Part shown: piece by piece, positions 1-10,600 of the stretch
How the letters are laid out: each line of letters opens with the position of its first letter
Position numbering within the stretch: position 1 is the first letter of the stretch
Assembly (NCBI GenBank): GCA_937899075.1
Contig: CALDJX010000123.1
Span: 1-34,855, forward strand
Length of the DNA: 34,855 nt
DNA from: an uncultured Planctomyces sp.
GTDB taxonomy: Bacteria; Planctomycetota; Planctomycetia; Planctomycetales; Planctomycetaceae
Reading direction: 5' to 3'
Notes under the pieces: model-generated
Seen by the model: only the letters and a program-made list of their open reading frames with translations
Databases searched by the model: none
What the model was told of the DNA's origin: nothing
Translations under genes and position numbers: made by a program

Positions 1-2708
1 GAGTTGGGGTCGACCAGGGCTCCGCAGGAGAACTCTTCGATGCCCGACGGATGCAGCGCGTGGTATTGCCAGTGGCGGTCTCCGCAGACCAGGTAGAAGT
101 TCTGTTTCGCGATGCCGGTTTCGTTGAGCCATGCGAAGAACTCGTCACGTTCGTGGCGGAAGCCGTTGACGTTGGTGTGGTTGTCGAACTTTCGTTTGTC
201 GTCCGGGCCGACCATCGGCGTCGGTGAGATCATCAGTTTGAACGTGGCATCGCTCTCGGCGAGCGTTTTCTTCAGCCACGCTTTCTGCTCGGCTCCCCAG
301 ATCGTTTTGTCCGGTCCGTCTTTCATCGCGTTGTCGCTGCGGTAGAGGCGGTTTTCGGTGAACCAGACTTGAAGGTCTTTGTTGACTCGGTGCGTGCGGT
401 AAGTTTTTGTGTCGGCGTCGTTGTCGGCCGGTCCGTACGGAAGTTGCTCAAGCATGATGCGCAGGCCGTTTTCGGCGGACGGCAGATAGTCACCCGAGTT
501 GTCGCAGTCGTCGATGCGGTAATCGTGGTCGTCGATCATCCAGTACGTCGGCACTTTGGCGAAGAACTGGCGGTAGCGCGGCTGCACGAACTGCTCGTGC
601 CACTTCTGTCGCATCTGAGGCACGGTCTCCGCGCGAGGCTTCTTTGGAGTGTCGTAGTAAATGTTGTCGCCCGTTCCGACGAAGAAGTGCGGCCTCAGCT
701 TCAGCATCGACGCCAGAGCCGGGTATCCCAGATGCTTGTCCGGGCCGGAATACGGAGCCGGCAGTTTCGTATTATTATTCTGAAGGTGAATTGCCGGATC
801 GATCCGGCCATCACCGTGGAACTTGCCATAGTTCATTCCCGTCACGACGACGAATCGCGTGGAGGTATCGCTGTCTTTGCCGGGCAAGGTTCGAAACGTT
901 GCGGTCGGGCCGTCCCAAAGGTTAATTGTTCCGGTGCCAATTCTGGTTCTCACTTTGTATTCCGCCCCGGCGAGCAATCCGCCGAAGACTGTTCGAACGA
1001 TGTAATCGTTTTCCTGCTTCGCTTGCCTTGCCTCGAGTTTGCCATTCCGCACCGGTCTTGTGCCGCCTACCGATTTCGGATCTACAAGGTCTATCCTGAA
1101 TTCCGCGAAACCGGAAAGCCCTGGGGCATCGCCGTCGACCAGTTTGTCCGTCGCGGTCAGCCGAAGCTGTACTACGGCTGACGAATCAGTGACTTCGCCG
1201 ACCATGATTCCCTGGGCGGCGTGAACGGAAACCTGTGCAAAACCATTGCGGATCTTGCCATCGTGGTTAATCAACGGCTTCGGGAACTGAACCTTGCCGA
1301 GCGGTCGACAACCCGGGCCGACGTCATTCACACCGAGATCGTCTTTCTGAGAGTCGGCGAACGCTTGCAGCTTCGCGACAACTTCCGGGTGATCCTTCGC
1401 GACGTTGCTGGCTTCGGAGATGTCGTCTTTGAGGTTGTAGAGTTCGCCGTTGGCCAGGTGCAGTTTCCAGTCGCCGCTGCGGACGCATTGCAGATTGAAG
1501 CCTCGGAAATAGTAGAACGCCTCGTATTGCGACGTCGCGTCTTCGGTTCCGGAAAGTATCGGCCAGATATCGTTTCCGTCGAGCTTTCGATCGGTCGGCG
1601 TTTTTCCGCCGGCGAGGTTTGTCAGCGTCGGCAGAATGTCCATCGTGCTGAGGATTTCGTCGGTCGCGGTACCGGCTGGAATTTTTGTCGGCCACCAGGC
1701 GATCGTGGGGACTCGCATGCCGCCTTCGAAGGTCGAACCTTTTCCGCCTCGCAGCGGCAGGTTGATTGCGCCGTGCGCATTCTGGCCGCCGTTGTCTGAG
1801 GTGAAGATGACCATTGTGTTTTCGGCAAGGCCGAGTTGTCTCACCGTGTCGAGCACCTGGCCGACGCTCCAGTCGACTTCTTCCACCCAGTCGCCGAACA
1901 ATCCGTGCTTTGATTTTCCGTGAAACCTCTTTCCGGGATACAGCGGAAAGTGAACGGCCGAGTGCGGCAGGTAGAGAAAGAACGGTTCGTCGCGATGATC
2001 CCAGATAAAGCTGACGGCTTCGTTGGTGTAGTTTTCGACGATCGCCTGCTGGTCGTCAGGGAGCACTCGTTGCAGCACGGTTTCGTTTCGAAGCAGCGGG
2101 AGCGGCGGCTGGTTACGTCGAACGTTGCGAGGCTTCGGCAGCGGCGCACCCAGATTGCTTTTCACGCCGTCCTCGGCCGGACCCATGTCGTTGGAGTAGG
2201 GCAGCCCGTAGTGGTAATCGAAGCCGTGTTTGCGCGGAAGAAATTCCGGCTGATCGCCGAGGTGCCATTTTCCGATGATGCCGGTCGCGTAGCCTTGTTT
2301 TTTGAGCAGCTCGGCGACGGTCACTTCGTCCTGCGAAAGTCCCTCAGCGTTTCCTGGAAACAACACGTGCGGAATGCTGAGTGCCCGCTTGGGATAGCTG
2401 CCGGTCATCAGCGACGCTCGCGACGGCGAGCAAACCGGAGCCGCGTAGAAGCATGTCAGCTTGCGACCTTCCTCGGCCATGCGGTTGAGATGCGGAGTCC
2501 GGTTGACCTTCGAACCAAACGGCTCGATGTCGGCATAACCAAGATCGTCAATGTTGATGTAGATGAAGTTTGGCTTCTTCGCCGCTTCAGCGAACGAGCC
2601 GCTGCTCAACAGAACGGTCAAAGCGAGCAGGCACGATCGTGTAATGACCGAAATCGAATGCCGCGGCATTACGCACAGTTGTTTCGCGGGAGTGTTTCCT
2701 GGCTGCAT
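1..2708 (-). CDS. Sulfatase-PhoD phosphatase fusion, secreted (3' end outside window)
   Basis: About 902 residues are visible, with no stop before the left edge. Residues 1-42 form a signal peptide (a hydrophobic LLALTVLL stretch), and residues 45 to about 470 are a type I sulfatase. The sulfatase shows the metal site IDDLG near 53, the formylglycine motif CSPSR with Cys93, GKWHLG, and FTSDNGG with a downstream LRGGKG. After a short linker near 475-500 the same frame continues into a PhoD-like phosphatase: an Fn3-like N-domain, then GDNIYYD near 680, IDDHDYRIDD, and CGDRHW near 874. The family roles are sulfate-ester and phosphate-ester hydrolysis outside the cytoplasm; the joint substrate is unknown. 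The ATG at 2708 follows a GAGG-like ribosome site; M14 is an alternative start. Separate genes were ruled out because the frame is continuously open. Confidence 0.88.
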   Translation of the reverse strand, partial: MQPGNTPAKQLCVMPRHSISVITRSCLLALTVLLSSGSFAEAAKKPNFIYINIDDLGYADIEPFGSKVNRTPHLNRMAEEGRKLTCFYAAPVCSPSRASLMTGSYPKRALSIPHVLFPGNAEGLSQDEVTVAELLKKQGYATGIIGKWHLGDQPEFLPRKHGFDYHYGLPYSNDMGPAEDGVKSNLGAPLPKPRNVRRNQPPLPLLRNETVLQRVLPDDQQAIVENYTNEAVSFIWDHRDEPFFLYLPHSAVHFPLYPGKRFHGKSKHGLFGDWVEEVDWSVGQVLDTVRQLGLAENTMVIFTSDNGGQNAHGAINLPLRGGKGSTFEGGMRVPTIAWWPTKIPAGTATDEILSTMDILPTLTNLAGGKTPTDRKLDGNDIWPILSGTEDATSQYEAFYYFRGFNLQCVRSGDWKLHLANGELYNLKDDISEASNVAKDHPEVVAKLQAFADSQKDDLGVNDVGPGCRPLGKVQFPKPLINHDGKIRNGFAQVSVHAAQGIMVGEVTDSSAVVQLRLTATDKLVDGDAPGLSGFAEFRIDLVDPKSVGGTRPVRNGKLEARQAKQENDYIVRTVFGGLLAGAEYKVRTRIGTGTINLWDGPTATFRTLPGKDSDTSTRFVVVTGMNYGKFHGDGRIDPAIHLQNNNTKLPAPYSGPDKHLGYPALASMLKLRPHFFVGTGDNIYYDTPKKPRAETVPQMRQKWHEQFVQPRYRQFFAKVPTYWMIDDHDYRIDDCDNSGDYLPSAENGLRIMLEQLPYGPADNDADTKTYRTHRVNKDLQVWFTENRLYRSDNAMKDGPDKTIWGAEQKAWLKKTLAESDATFKLMISPTPMVGPDDKRKFDNHTNVNGFRHERDEFFAWLNETGIAKQNFYLVCGDRHWQYHALHPSGIEEFSCGALVDPN

Positions 2709-3423
2709 CACGGAAGGTACCTCGCTGTGGGATTTTGGAGTTCTGTCGAAGTGGGAGTATTTGAATGTTAGCGTAGGGGCCAATCAAAAATTATTCATAC
2801 ATTCTTCGAGCAGCGCTACGCTGATCGCGCTGTTTACGCCGGAGGCGTTTGATCCAATAGCCTGGGGTAAGCGAAGCGCCACCCCAGGAACGCGATGAGC
2901 TGATTCACGTACGCTGAAAGCGTTCCACAATCAGCGAGAAGTTGTGCAACGCTTTCAGCGTAGAATGAAACGTCCATCCAACCTGGGGTGCGCCGCTGAG
3001 CGGCGACCCCAGGCTATTGGATCAAACGCCTGCGGCGTACTTCTTGCGTCCGTATTCTCGTCAGTTGTCAAATGCACGATTAATTCATCCACTATCTCTT
3101 TGCTGATCCAGTTGGACCGAGCCGAGCAGTCTGGAGACTTTCTCACCGTTTGTCGCCACAACGCCGCCATTGCCACTTGCACTACCGGTTTGCACTGAAT
3201 CGAAAAGTCCTGCCCGTGGATTCTGGTTCAGAATTGGAGATCCGTTGAAACTCCGGGTATCATCGGAGTCGGCTTTCAGCGAACGAAGCGACTTTTCAGT
3301 CCGACAATTTCGCGGACGGCTGTCTTCCCCGCTGGCAACATGCCACACACCGACCCTCCACGAATCGCCGTCGTTCATCCCTGCGGAACGACGCGTCTTA
3401 CCTCTGCTCTCTGGTGAACTCGA
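2709..3423. other. Divergent intergenic region, 715 bp
   Basis: This gap separates the minus-strand sulfatase fusion from the plus-strand cytochrome gene, so it must hold both promoters. It contains one copy of the nested ~200 bp inverted repeat (2836-3038). I see no convincing gene. The open frames that cross it lack a ribosome site and are extensions of antisense shadows. No promoter box could be assigned with confidence. Confidence 0.6.
2836..3038. repeat. Nested inverted repeat, copy A
   Basis: The outer arms are about 33 bp and nearly perfect. Each begins with a small hairpin (ACGCC-3-GGCGT) and contains GATCCAATAGCCTGGGGT or its complement. Each arm is followed by a second hairpin built from CCTGGGGT and ACCCCAGG. 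The inner arms are TACGCTGAAAGCGTT and its complement AACGCTTTCAGCGTA. The same architecture recurs at 5890-6109, 10843-11065 and 18481-18696. Confidence 0.85.
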
Positions 3424-5859
3424 ATGTTCGATTGCTCTGCACACAAGGTCCGTGTTCTGGTGCTCGCCGTTCTGGTCGGCGGTGTTCTGCTCGGACGCGG
3501 CACTGTCGATCGAGCGTCGGCTGACTCGACGACTGCCACACCGCCACACTTTCCCGATGCCGTCAAAGCGTTCCTGACCGACCACTGCGTCGCTTGCCAT
3601 GATGGTGCGGACGGCGAAGGCGGCCTGGATCTGACGGCGTTGCAGGGGCAGCTCGACGCGCCGGGCGAGATGGCTCGCTGGATCCGAATCTTCGATCGCG
3701 TCCGTGCGGGCGAGATGCCTCCCAAAGACGCGGACCAGCCAAAGCAGAAAGACGTCGGCGAGTTCCTCGGCGCGACCAGAAACTGGCTGAGCACTCATCA
3801 GAAAAATCAGTGGGCAGAACTCGGCCGAGTCCGTGGCCGAAGGCTCACGAATCTGCAACTTGAGCGAACTCTGCACGACCTGCTGGGCATCGATATTCCG
3901 CTCGCCAGTTTGATGACGGAAGAACCTCGCACCAACGGCTTCACCACCGTCGCCGACGGGCAGCCGATGTCGCACTTTCAGATTCAGAAACATCTGGAAG
4001 TCGTCGACGTCGCACTGGACGAAGCCTTCCGGCGGGCGGTCATCCCGAACGAAGATTCGAAGAAAACATTTTCCGCGAGAGAGTTGGCGCGCAGAAGTGC
4101 TTCGAGGCGAACTCGCGAACCGGAGATGCTTGACGGCAAGGCCGTTACCTGGTCGGGTCCTCTTGTGTTTTACGGAAGGCTTCCGGCGACGACCGCTCGC
4201 GAGGATGGCTGGTACCGGTTCAAAGTGAATGCCGCAGCATTGAAATCGCCCGAGAGCGGCGGCGTCTGGTGCAGCGTTCGGTCGGGGCCGTGCGTATCGA
4301 GTGCTCCGCTGATGGGTTGGGTCGGCTCGTTTGAAGCCACTGCGAAACCTCAGGAATGGACCTTCGAGTGCTGGCTGCCGAGAGGCCACATGCTCGAGAT
4401 TCGCCCTGGCGATCGAACGCTCAAACAGGCAAGGTTTGCCGGGGGACAAGTTGGCACCGGAGAAGGCGGGCCGCAGAACGTGCCCGGCATCGCGATCGAG
4501 TCGCTCGAGATGGAACGAATTTATCATGGCGGTGGCAACTGGCTTCTGCGGAAGTCACTGGTCGGCGATTTGAAAGTGACTCCGGAGAAAAACAAGACTC
4601 CGGCAACACTCGTCTCTGAGAATCCCAGAGCCGACGCCGAGACGTTGATCCACGCTTTCGCGACGCGAGCATTTCGCCGGCCCGTTAGCAAAGAAGAAGC
4701 GAAGCCGTATGTCGAAATCGTGCTGGCGGACCTGGCCAACGACGTGCCCCTGCTCGACGCGCTGCGTGGCGGCTATCGAGCCGTGCTGTGCTCGCCACGT
4801 TTTCTCTACTTCAACGAAACGCCCGGACCACTCGATGACTACGCAGTCGCTTCGCGGTTGAGTTACTTCCTGTGGAACACGATGCCGGATGCGCAACTGT
4901 TCAAACAGGCCGAAGCTGGCAAGCTCACGAAGTCGTGGGTCGTTCAGCAGCAGATTGAACGGATGCTGGCCGACGATCGCGGCAAGAACTTTGTTCGAGA
5001 CTTCGCGGCAGAATGGCTCGACCTCAGCCTGATCGACTTTACGGAACCGGACCCCAGGCTGTATCGCGATTTCGATATCCTCGTTCAGCAGTCGATGCTC
5101 GACGAGACGCACACATTTCTGCAGACGATGATCGACGAAAACCTCAGCGTCGGATCTTTGATCGAGTCTGACTTCACGTTTTTGAACAGCCGGCTCGCTC
5201 GCTTCTACGAGATCGACGGAGTCGTCGGCGATGACCTGCAACGCGTCTCGCTGAAGCCGGAACATCACCGAGGCGGCGTGCTGGCTCAAGGAGCAATTCT
5301 GAAAGTCACGGCCAACGGAACAACGACGTCGCCAGTGATTCGCGGATTGTGGGTTTCAGAACGACTGCTGGGAGTTCACGTTCCGCCACCTCCTGAAAAC
5401 GTTCCGGCCATCGAGCCGGACATCCGCGGAGCAAAGTCGATTCGCGAGATGCTCGCCAAACATCGAGCTGACGATTCCTGCGCAAGCTGTCACGTGAAGA
5501 TCGATCCGCCGGGCTTCGCGCTGGAAAACTTCAACCCCGCCGGGCAGTGGCGCGACTCCTACTACGTCGGTAAGAAAAACAGAAACTTCAAGCCGCAGCC
5601 AATCGACGCCAGTTATGACATGCCGGACGGTCGCCACTTTGAGGATTTCGAAACGTTTCAAAAACTCGTACTGGCCAAGCCAGACGCTCTTGCCAGCAAC
5701 ATCGCCGAAAAGCTGATCACCTACGGAACCGGCACGCCGGTAACATTCGCCGATCGAACAGCCGTTGATCAGATTGTCGAAAAGTGTGCTCAGTCAAAGT
5801 ACGGATTCAAATCACTCATCACCGCCGTCGCGTGTCATCAGGTCTTCTTAAACAAGTGA
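3424..5859 (+). CDS. DUF1592-type planctomycete cytochrome (DUF1587/1595/1592/1588/1585)
   Basis: This is an 811-residue secreted protein. A signal sequence (residues about 9-34) precedes a c-type haem motif CVACH at 55-59. The order that follows is typical of this family: DUF1587-like (GRRLTNLQLERTLHDLLG, from about 138), DUF1595-like (AFRRPVSKEEAKPYV, near 416), DUF1592 (PRFLYFNETPGPLDDYAVAS and on, about 475-605), DUF1588 (HHRGGVLAQGAIL to DPPGFALENF, with a second CASCH at 686-690), and DUF1585 (KLITYGTG to the end). The biochemical function is not established; these proteins are usually paired with a DUF1552 protein, as here with the next gene. A ribosome site before the ATG is weak. The arrangement suggests an exported redox or polymer-processing module. 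Confidence 0.93.
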   Translation: MFDCSAHKVRVLVLAVLVGGVLLGRGTVDRASADSTTATPPHFPDAVKAFLTDHCVACHDGADGEGGLDLTALQGQLDAPGEMARWIRIFDRVRAGEMPPKDADQPKQKDVGEFLGATRNWLSTHQKNQWAELGRVRGRRLTNLQLERTLHDLLGIDIPLASLMTEEPRTNGFTTVADGQPMSHFQIQKHLEVVDVALDEAFRRAVIPNEDSKKTFSARELARRSASRRTREPEMLDGKAVTWSGPLVFYGRLPATTAREDGWYRFKVNAAALKSPESGGVWCSVRSGPCVSSAPLMGWVGSFEATAKPQEWTFECWLPRGHMLEIRPGDRTLKQARFAGGQVGTGEGGPQNVPGIAIESLEMERIYHGGGNWLLRKSLVGDLKVTPEKNKTPATLVSENPRADAETLIHAFATRAFRRPVSKEEAKPYVEIVLADLANDVPLLDALRGGYRAVLCSPRFLYFNETPGPLDDYAVASRLSYFLWNTMPDAQLFKQAEAGKLTKSWVVQQQIERMLADDRGKNFVRDFAAEWLDLSLIDFTEPDPRLYRDFDILVQQSMLDETHTFLQTMIDENLSVGSLIESDFTFLNSRLARFYEIDGVVGDDLQRVSLKPEHHRGGVLAQGAILKVTANGTTTSPVIRGLWVSERLLGVHVPPPPENVPAIEPDIRGAKSIREMLAKHRADDSCASCHVKIDPPGFALENFNPAGQWRDSYYVGKKNRNFKPQPIDASYDMPDGRHFEDFETFQKLVLAKPDALASNIAEKLITYGTGTPVTFADRTAVDQIVEKCAQSKYGFKSLITAVACHQVFLNK

Positions 5860-5889
5860 TTCATCAACCAGAGTTACGCTGACTTCTTT

Positions 5890-6109
5890 ACGCCGAAGGC
5901 GTTGCACCCAACAGCCTGGAGTCAGCGCAGCGCCACCCCAGGAAAGGGAAAGCAACTGTAGATGTACGCTGAAAGCGTTCCACACCATCCTGACCGGAAG
6001 ATCAGAAAAGTTATACAAACCCGCTGGGGTAAGATTGTCATTGGAATGAAATCCTGGGGTGCGCCGCAAAGCGGCGCCCCCAGGCTAATGGATCAAACAC
6101 CTTCGGCGT
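5890..6109. repeat. Nested inverted repeat, copy B
   Basis: This copy fills most of the gap between the DUF1592-type and DUF1552 genes. It starts with ACGCCGAAGGCGT, ends with a slightly degenerate ACACCTTCGGCGT, and carries CCTGGGGTGCGCC near 6053 and GCCCCCAGGCTAATGGATCA at the far end. The middle box ACGCTGAAAGCGTTCCACA is shared with copy A. Its left arm has decayed (CCTGGAGT instead of CCTGGGGT). Confidence 0.8.
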
Positions 6110-6144
6110 AATTTGCCGTGGAAGACGAAAAGGAATAGATCGCG

Positions 6145-7437
6145 ATGTCAAAACGAATCAACTTCAACCGCGGCCGAAAACTTGATCGACGCACAATCCT
6201 GCGAGGCGCCGGCGTCGCGATGGCACTTCCCTGGATGACGGCGATGCAGAAAGCGTGCGCCGGTGCGGACGCTCAGACGTTGCCTCGACGGTTTGTGTCG
6301 ATGTCGCTCGGGCTGGGACTGATTGCTGACAACCTCAACCCGACGCAGGCCGGTCGAGACTACGAGCCGAGTCTCTACCTGAAGCCGCTGCAGGATCTGC
6401 GGAATCAGATGACGATCGTTTCCGGAACGTCTCATCCAGGAGTTGGCGGCGGCCATCGCGCCGAAGCGAGCATTCTGACAGCCAATCCGGTCGGCAGTTC
6501 CGGGCGAGGTAAGAACACGATCTCGATCGACCAGTACATGGCGAAGCATCTTGGTTCGAAGACTCGGTTTTCTTCGCTCGTCCTGGGCAGCAGCGGAAGC
6601 AACAGCCCGTCATACACTGATAACGGCGCGATGATTCCGGCCGAGGACAAACCATCGCGGCTGTTCATGAAACTGTTCGTTGATGATTCACCGGCCGAGC
6701 GAGTCAAGCAGGCTCAGCGAGTCAAACAAGGTCGCAGCATCATGGACCTTGTCGCCGAAGATGCTGGAAGACTCAGTCGAGAACTAGGCCGTGGCGACAA
6801 AGACCGGCTCGACGCGTACTTCACCAGCGTCCGAGAACTTGAGCTTCGTATGGCCGAATCCGAAGAATGGGCCAACCGTCCGAAACCAAAAGTCGATGCT
6901 AAGAAGCCGGTCGATATCGGCAACTCGTCTGACTTTGTCGGTCGGCAGAAACTGATGAGCGACATGGTTCGGCTGGCTCTGCAGACGGATTCGACGCGAT
7001 TCGTTTCTTATCACCTGGGAACTGGCGGCGGCGTTGTTCCTTTGGAAGGCGTGGGCGAAAGCTACCACACGCTCAGTCATCACGGACTGGACGATGAAAA
7101 ACTTGATCAACTTGGCATCGTCGAAGGAGCCATCATCAGTGCGTACGGCGACTTCCTGCGAGACCTCGCTTCGGTGAAAGAAAACGGCGTGAGCCTGCTT
7201 GACCAGACATCCGTCTTCCTGACGAGCAACCTCGGCAACGCGTCGAGCCACAACAACCGCAATATGCCCGTCGTGCTGGCGGGTGGAGGTTTCAAGCACG
7301 GGCAGCACCTTGCCTTCGATCAGAAGAACAACTACCCGTTGCCGAACCTGTTCGTCAGCGTTCTGCAGCGGCTCGGGCTCGAGCAGGACAGCTTCGCTTC
7401 AAGCACCGGCACGTTGACGGGCCTGGAGATGAGTTAG
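6145..7437 (+). CDS. DUF1552 family protein, Tat-exported
   Basis: The protein has 430 residues. A twin-arginine signal is visible ([17 protein letters not shown], Arg15-Arg16), which implies folded export, probably with a cofactor. The body matches the DUF1552 family, seen in [60 protein letters not shown] and the terminal [12 protein letters not shown] good ribosome site (AAGGAA, 9 nt spacing) fixes the start. DUF1552 genes commonly follow DUF1592-type cytochrome genes, so the two products probably act together outside the cytoplasm. The reaction is unknown. The family is a distant relative of the DUF1501/sulfatase-like fold, which is established only by homology. Confidence 0.93.
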   Translation: MSKRINFNRGRKLDRRTILRGAGVAMALPWMTAMQKACAGADAQTLPRRFVSMSLGLGLIADNLNPTQAGRDYEPSLYLKPLQDLRNQMTIVSGTSHPGVGGGHRAEASILTANPVGSSGRGKNTISIDQYMAKHLGSKTRFSSLVLGSSGSNSPSYTDNGAMIPAEDKPSRLFMKLFVDDSPAERVKQAQRVKQGRSIMDLVAEDAGRLSRELGRGDKDRLDAYFTSVRELELRMAESEEWANRPKPKVDAKKPVDIGNSSDFVGRQKLMSDMVRLALQTDSTRFVSYHLGTGGGVVPLEGVGESYHTLSHHGLDDEKLDQLGIVEGAIISAYGDFLRDLASVKENGVSLLDQTSVFLTSNLGNASSHNNRNMPVVLAGGGFKHGQHLAFDQKNNYPLPNLFVSVLQRLGLEQDSFASSTGTLTGLEMS

Positions 7438-7486
7438 ACAATCAGCCCCAACCGACATCGATGTCAAATGGCGTCGGTGAATGAAC

Positions 7487-7579
7487 GGAACGCGGAGCCC
7501 GCTGAGGACTCGCAGAGGATGTGGAGAGTTAAAACAGACTCTCCGTTTCTCTGCGAGTCCTCAGCGCTCTCTGCGTTCC
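7487..7579. repeat. 93-nt hairpin, CTCTGCG family
   Basis: This is a near-perfect long hairpin. GGAACGCGGAG pairs with CTCTGCGTTCC, CGCTGAGGACTCGCAGAG pairs with CTCTGCGAGTCCTCAGCG, and GGAGAGT pairs with ACTCTCC at the tip. It lies between DUF1552 and the next cytochrome gene. Related copies are at 22482-22567 and, degraded, near 17353-17402. It could also act as a transcription terminator, but no T-run follows. Confidence 0.85.
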
Positions 7580-7633
7580 AAAACTCCTCAATCTGAATTG
7601 ACGTTGTGAAGAGTCGATTCTGGAGACAGACAG

Positions 7634-10600
7634 ATGATGCCCCGGATTCTTACGTTGGTGGTTTGCCTCGCAGTTCCGGGATTCGTTTTCGCGGTAGAGA
7701 AAAACGAACGACCGGAGACCGCTCGCGTCGACTTCGCTCAGGACGTCTACCCGATCTTTCGAAGATCGTGCATTGAGTGTCACGGCCCGGAGAAGCAGGA
7801 GGGCGACCTGCGACTCGATCAACGAAGTTCGGTGCTCGATTCCAAAACGATCGAAGCGGGCAAGCCGGCCGACAGCGAACTGCTGCGACGAATTCTTTTG
7901 CCGCGTGGTCACGACGAAGTCATGCCCGCAATCGGCGATCCGCTGGCGAAACGCCAGGTCGGCATTATCCGGCGCTGGATTCAGCAGGGGGCGGTCTGGC
8001 CCGACAAAGTCGAAGTAAGTCGACACTGGTCTTACGTTGCTCCACAGCGTCCCGCGACGCCGGCGGGTCAGGACTCGATGTGGGCGAAGTCGCCTCTTGA
8101 TCAGTTCGTACTTGAGCGTCTGCAGAACGAAGGACTCACGCCGTCGCCAAAAGCGGCCTCGGAGAAACTGGTGCGTCGAGTCTTCATCGATCTGATCGGC
8201 CTGCCGCCCACTCCGGAAGAAGTCAACGCCTTTGTCCGCGACCCTTCGGACGAACGATTTGAGAAACTCGTTGATGGACTGTTGCAGCGACCTCAGTTCG
8301 GTGAACGCTGGGCCCGGCCGTGGCTCGACGTCGCGCGTTATGCGGATTCGCACGGCTTTCAACGTGACAATCTTCGGGACGTCTGGGCTTATCGCGACTG
8401 GGTGATCCGAGCCCTCAACGACGACATGCCGTTCGACCAGTTCACGATCGAGCAGATCGCTGGTGACCTGTTGCCCAACGCGACCGAATCTCAAAAAATT
8501 GCAACGGGCTTTCATCGTTGCACGCCGACCAACGTCGAAGCCGGTTCGCTTCCGGAAGAGACTCGGATCGAGCAGGTGATCGATCGAGTCAACACGACGG
8601 GCGCGGTCTGGCTGGGCTCGACTCTGGAATGTTGCCAGTGTCACGACCACAAGTTTGACCCGTTTCCGCAGAAGGATTACTACCGGCTGCTGGCCTACTT
8701 CAACAACACGGAAATGGAAGCCGACCGAGCCAGCAAGTCTCCCAGTTCCATCGCGTTCAAAGGTCCGACGATGAACCTTTCGGACCCGAAGAAGGACGAG
8801 CAGCGACTGACTCTTCAAAAGAAGATCGACGTCGTCAAAGGTCGCCAGACCGCTCGTCGCCGTGAGCTTAACGCTGATCTCCCGGAGTGGGCCGCCGAGT
8901 TCGCAGAAAGCCTGAACGACGCTCCGCAATCGCATGTGCTCGACATCGCCGAGTTCGATTCGCTGGGGACAACCGACACTTTCGAACGTCTTGATGACGG
9001 GTCGATCGTTCTTGTCGGCGACGACCCGCCTTCAGAAGACACCTACACGCTGAAAGTTCACGCCGAGTTGTCCGGCATTCGTGCCTTCAAACTGGAAGCT
9101 CTGAGGCATGACATCCTTCCCGGCAAAGGGCCCGGCCGTGGCGACCCGGTTCGAAGAAATTTCGTTCTGAACGAGTTTTCCGCAACGTTGACGCCGAGCG
9201 AACAGTCGGATGCAAAGAGCAAATCCGCGACTCCATCAAAGCTGAAGTTTGCTTCGGCAAAGGCAAGCTTCTCACAGAACAGCTGGGATGTCGCGGGTGC
9301 GCTTTCGAGCAAACCAAAAACCGGCTGGGCGATTTCTCCAAAATTCGACGAGTCACACTGGGCGACGTTCGTGCTGAAGCAACCACTCGACATCACTGCC
9401 GACCACGAGCTGACTTTCCAACTCAAACATGACTACGGCAGCGCTCGCTCGATCGGCTGTCTGAGACTCTCGGCAATCACCGGCAACCTGGACAACGAGT
9501 CAATTCCAGAAACGGTCGCGACTGTGGTGAAAGTCCCGGGCGCGAAATGGTCGAAAGCTGACCGCAAGACGCTTCTCGATTACCGCGTGAGTCTGGATGA
9601 GGAAACCACCGGACTGACTGCCGAGATAACAAAACTCGGAAACGAGCTGACGAAAGTTGCTGCGGACACAACGCTCGTGATGATCGAGTTGGACGAGCCG
9701 CGTATGTCGACCGTTTTTGAGCGAGGCGACTATCGCAAGCCGGGCGAGAAAATCGAAGCAGGTACGCCCGGCATTCTACATGCAGGAATCGACGGTCCAC
9801 CAAACCGGCTGACGCTGGCTCGGTGGCTGGTTGATAAACGCAACCCGCTCGTCGCACGCGTCACCGTTAACCGCTGGTGGGCGGAACTTTTCGGACTTGG
9901 CATCGTGCCAACGGTGGAAGACTTTGGGATAAAAGGCGAAGAGCCGTCGCATCCGAAACTGCTCGACTGGCTGGCCGTTGAGTTCATGGAAAACGGTTGG
10001 TCGATGAAACACGTTTTGAAGACGATCGTGCTTTCGTCGACCTACCAGCAATCGTCTTTCGTCAGTCGGGAACAGCTTGAGCAGGATGACCTCAACTCGC
10101 TGCTTGCTCGCGGCCCACGATTCCGCATGGACGCGGAAACGATTCGAGACAACGCTCTCGCCATCGCAGGGCTGCTCGATCTGAAGCAGTTTGGACCGCC
10201 GATTTACCCTTATCAGCCGAATGGAATCTGGTCGAAAGTCGGCGGCACGGCATACAAGTACGAAGTCAGCCCAGGCACGGAACGTCACCGCCGAGGTCTG
10301 TACGTTGTCCTGAAACGAGGCTCGCCGTACCCGAGTTTCGTGAACTTCGACGCGACCGCCAGACTTGCGTGTACGGTCAAACGGTCCCGCACCAACACTC
10401 CGTTGCAGGCGCTGACGTTGCTCAACGATCCGGTTTATGTGGAAGCAGCCGAGTCGCTGGCAAAACGAGTCGCGGATGAAAAATCCGGCGAGCCTCTTGA
10501 AGCACAAATTGGATTCGCATTTCAGCTTTGCACGGCGAGAAAGCCGACCGACACCGAACGAAACGCACTTCACGCTCTTTATACTGAAACATTTACTGTC

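Noticed and set aside
369-1181. 270-residue plus-strand open frame
   Set aside because: It is antisense to the PhoD half of the fusion, has no ribosome site and no recognisable domain; GC-rich codon usage opens such shadows.
1920-2771. 283-residue plus-strand open frame
   Set aside because: Antisense to the sulfatase domain, whose motifs are unmistakable on the minus strand.
3085-4527. 480-residue minus-strand open frame
   Set aside because: Antisense shadow of the DUF1592-type cytochrome, with Arg-rich low-quality protein sequence.
7529-8935. 468-residue minus-strand open frame
   Set aside because: Antisense to the PSCyt1/DUF1549 gene and begins inside it; no family resemblance.
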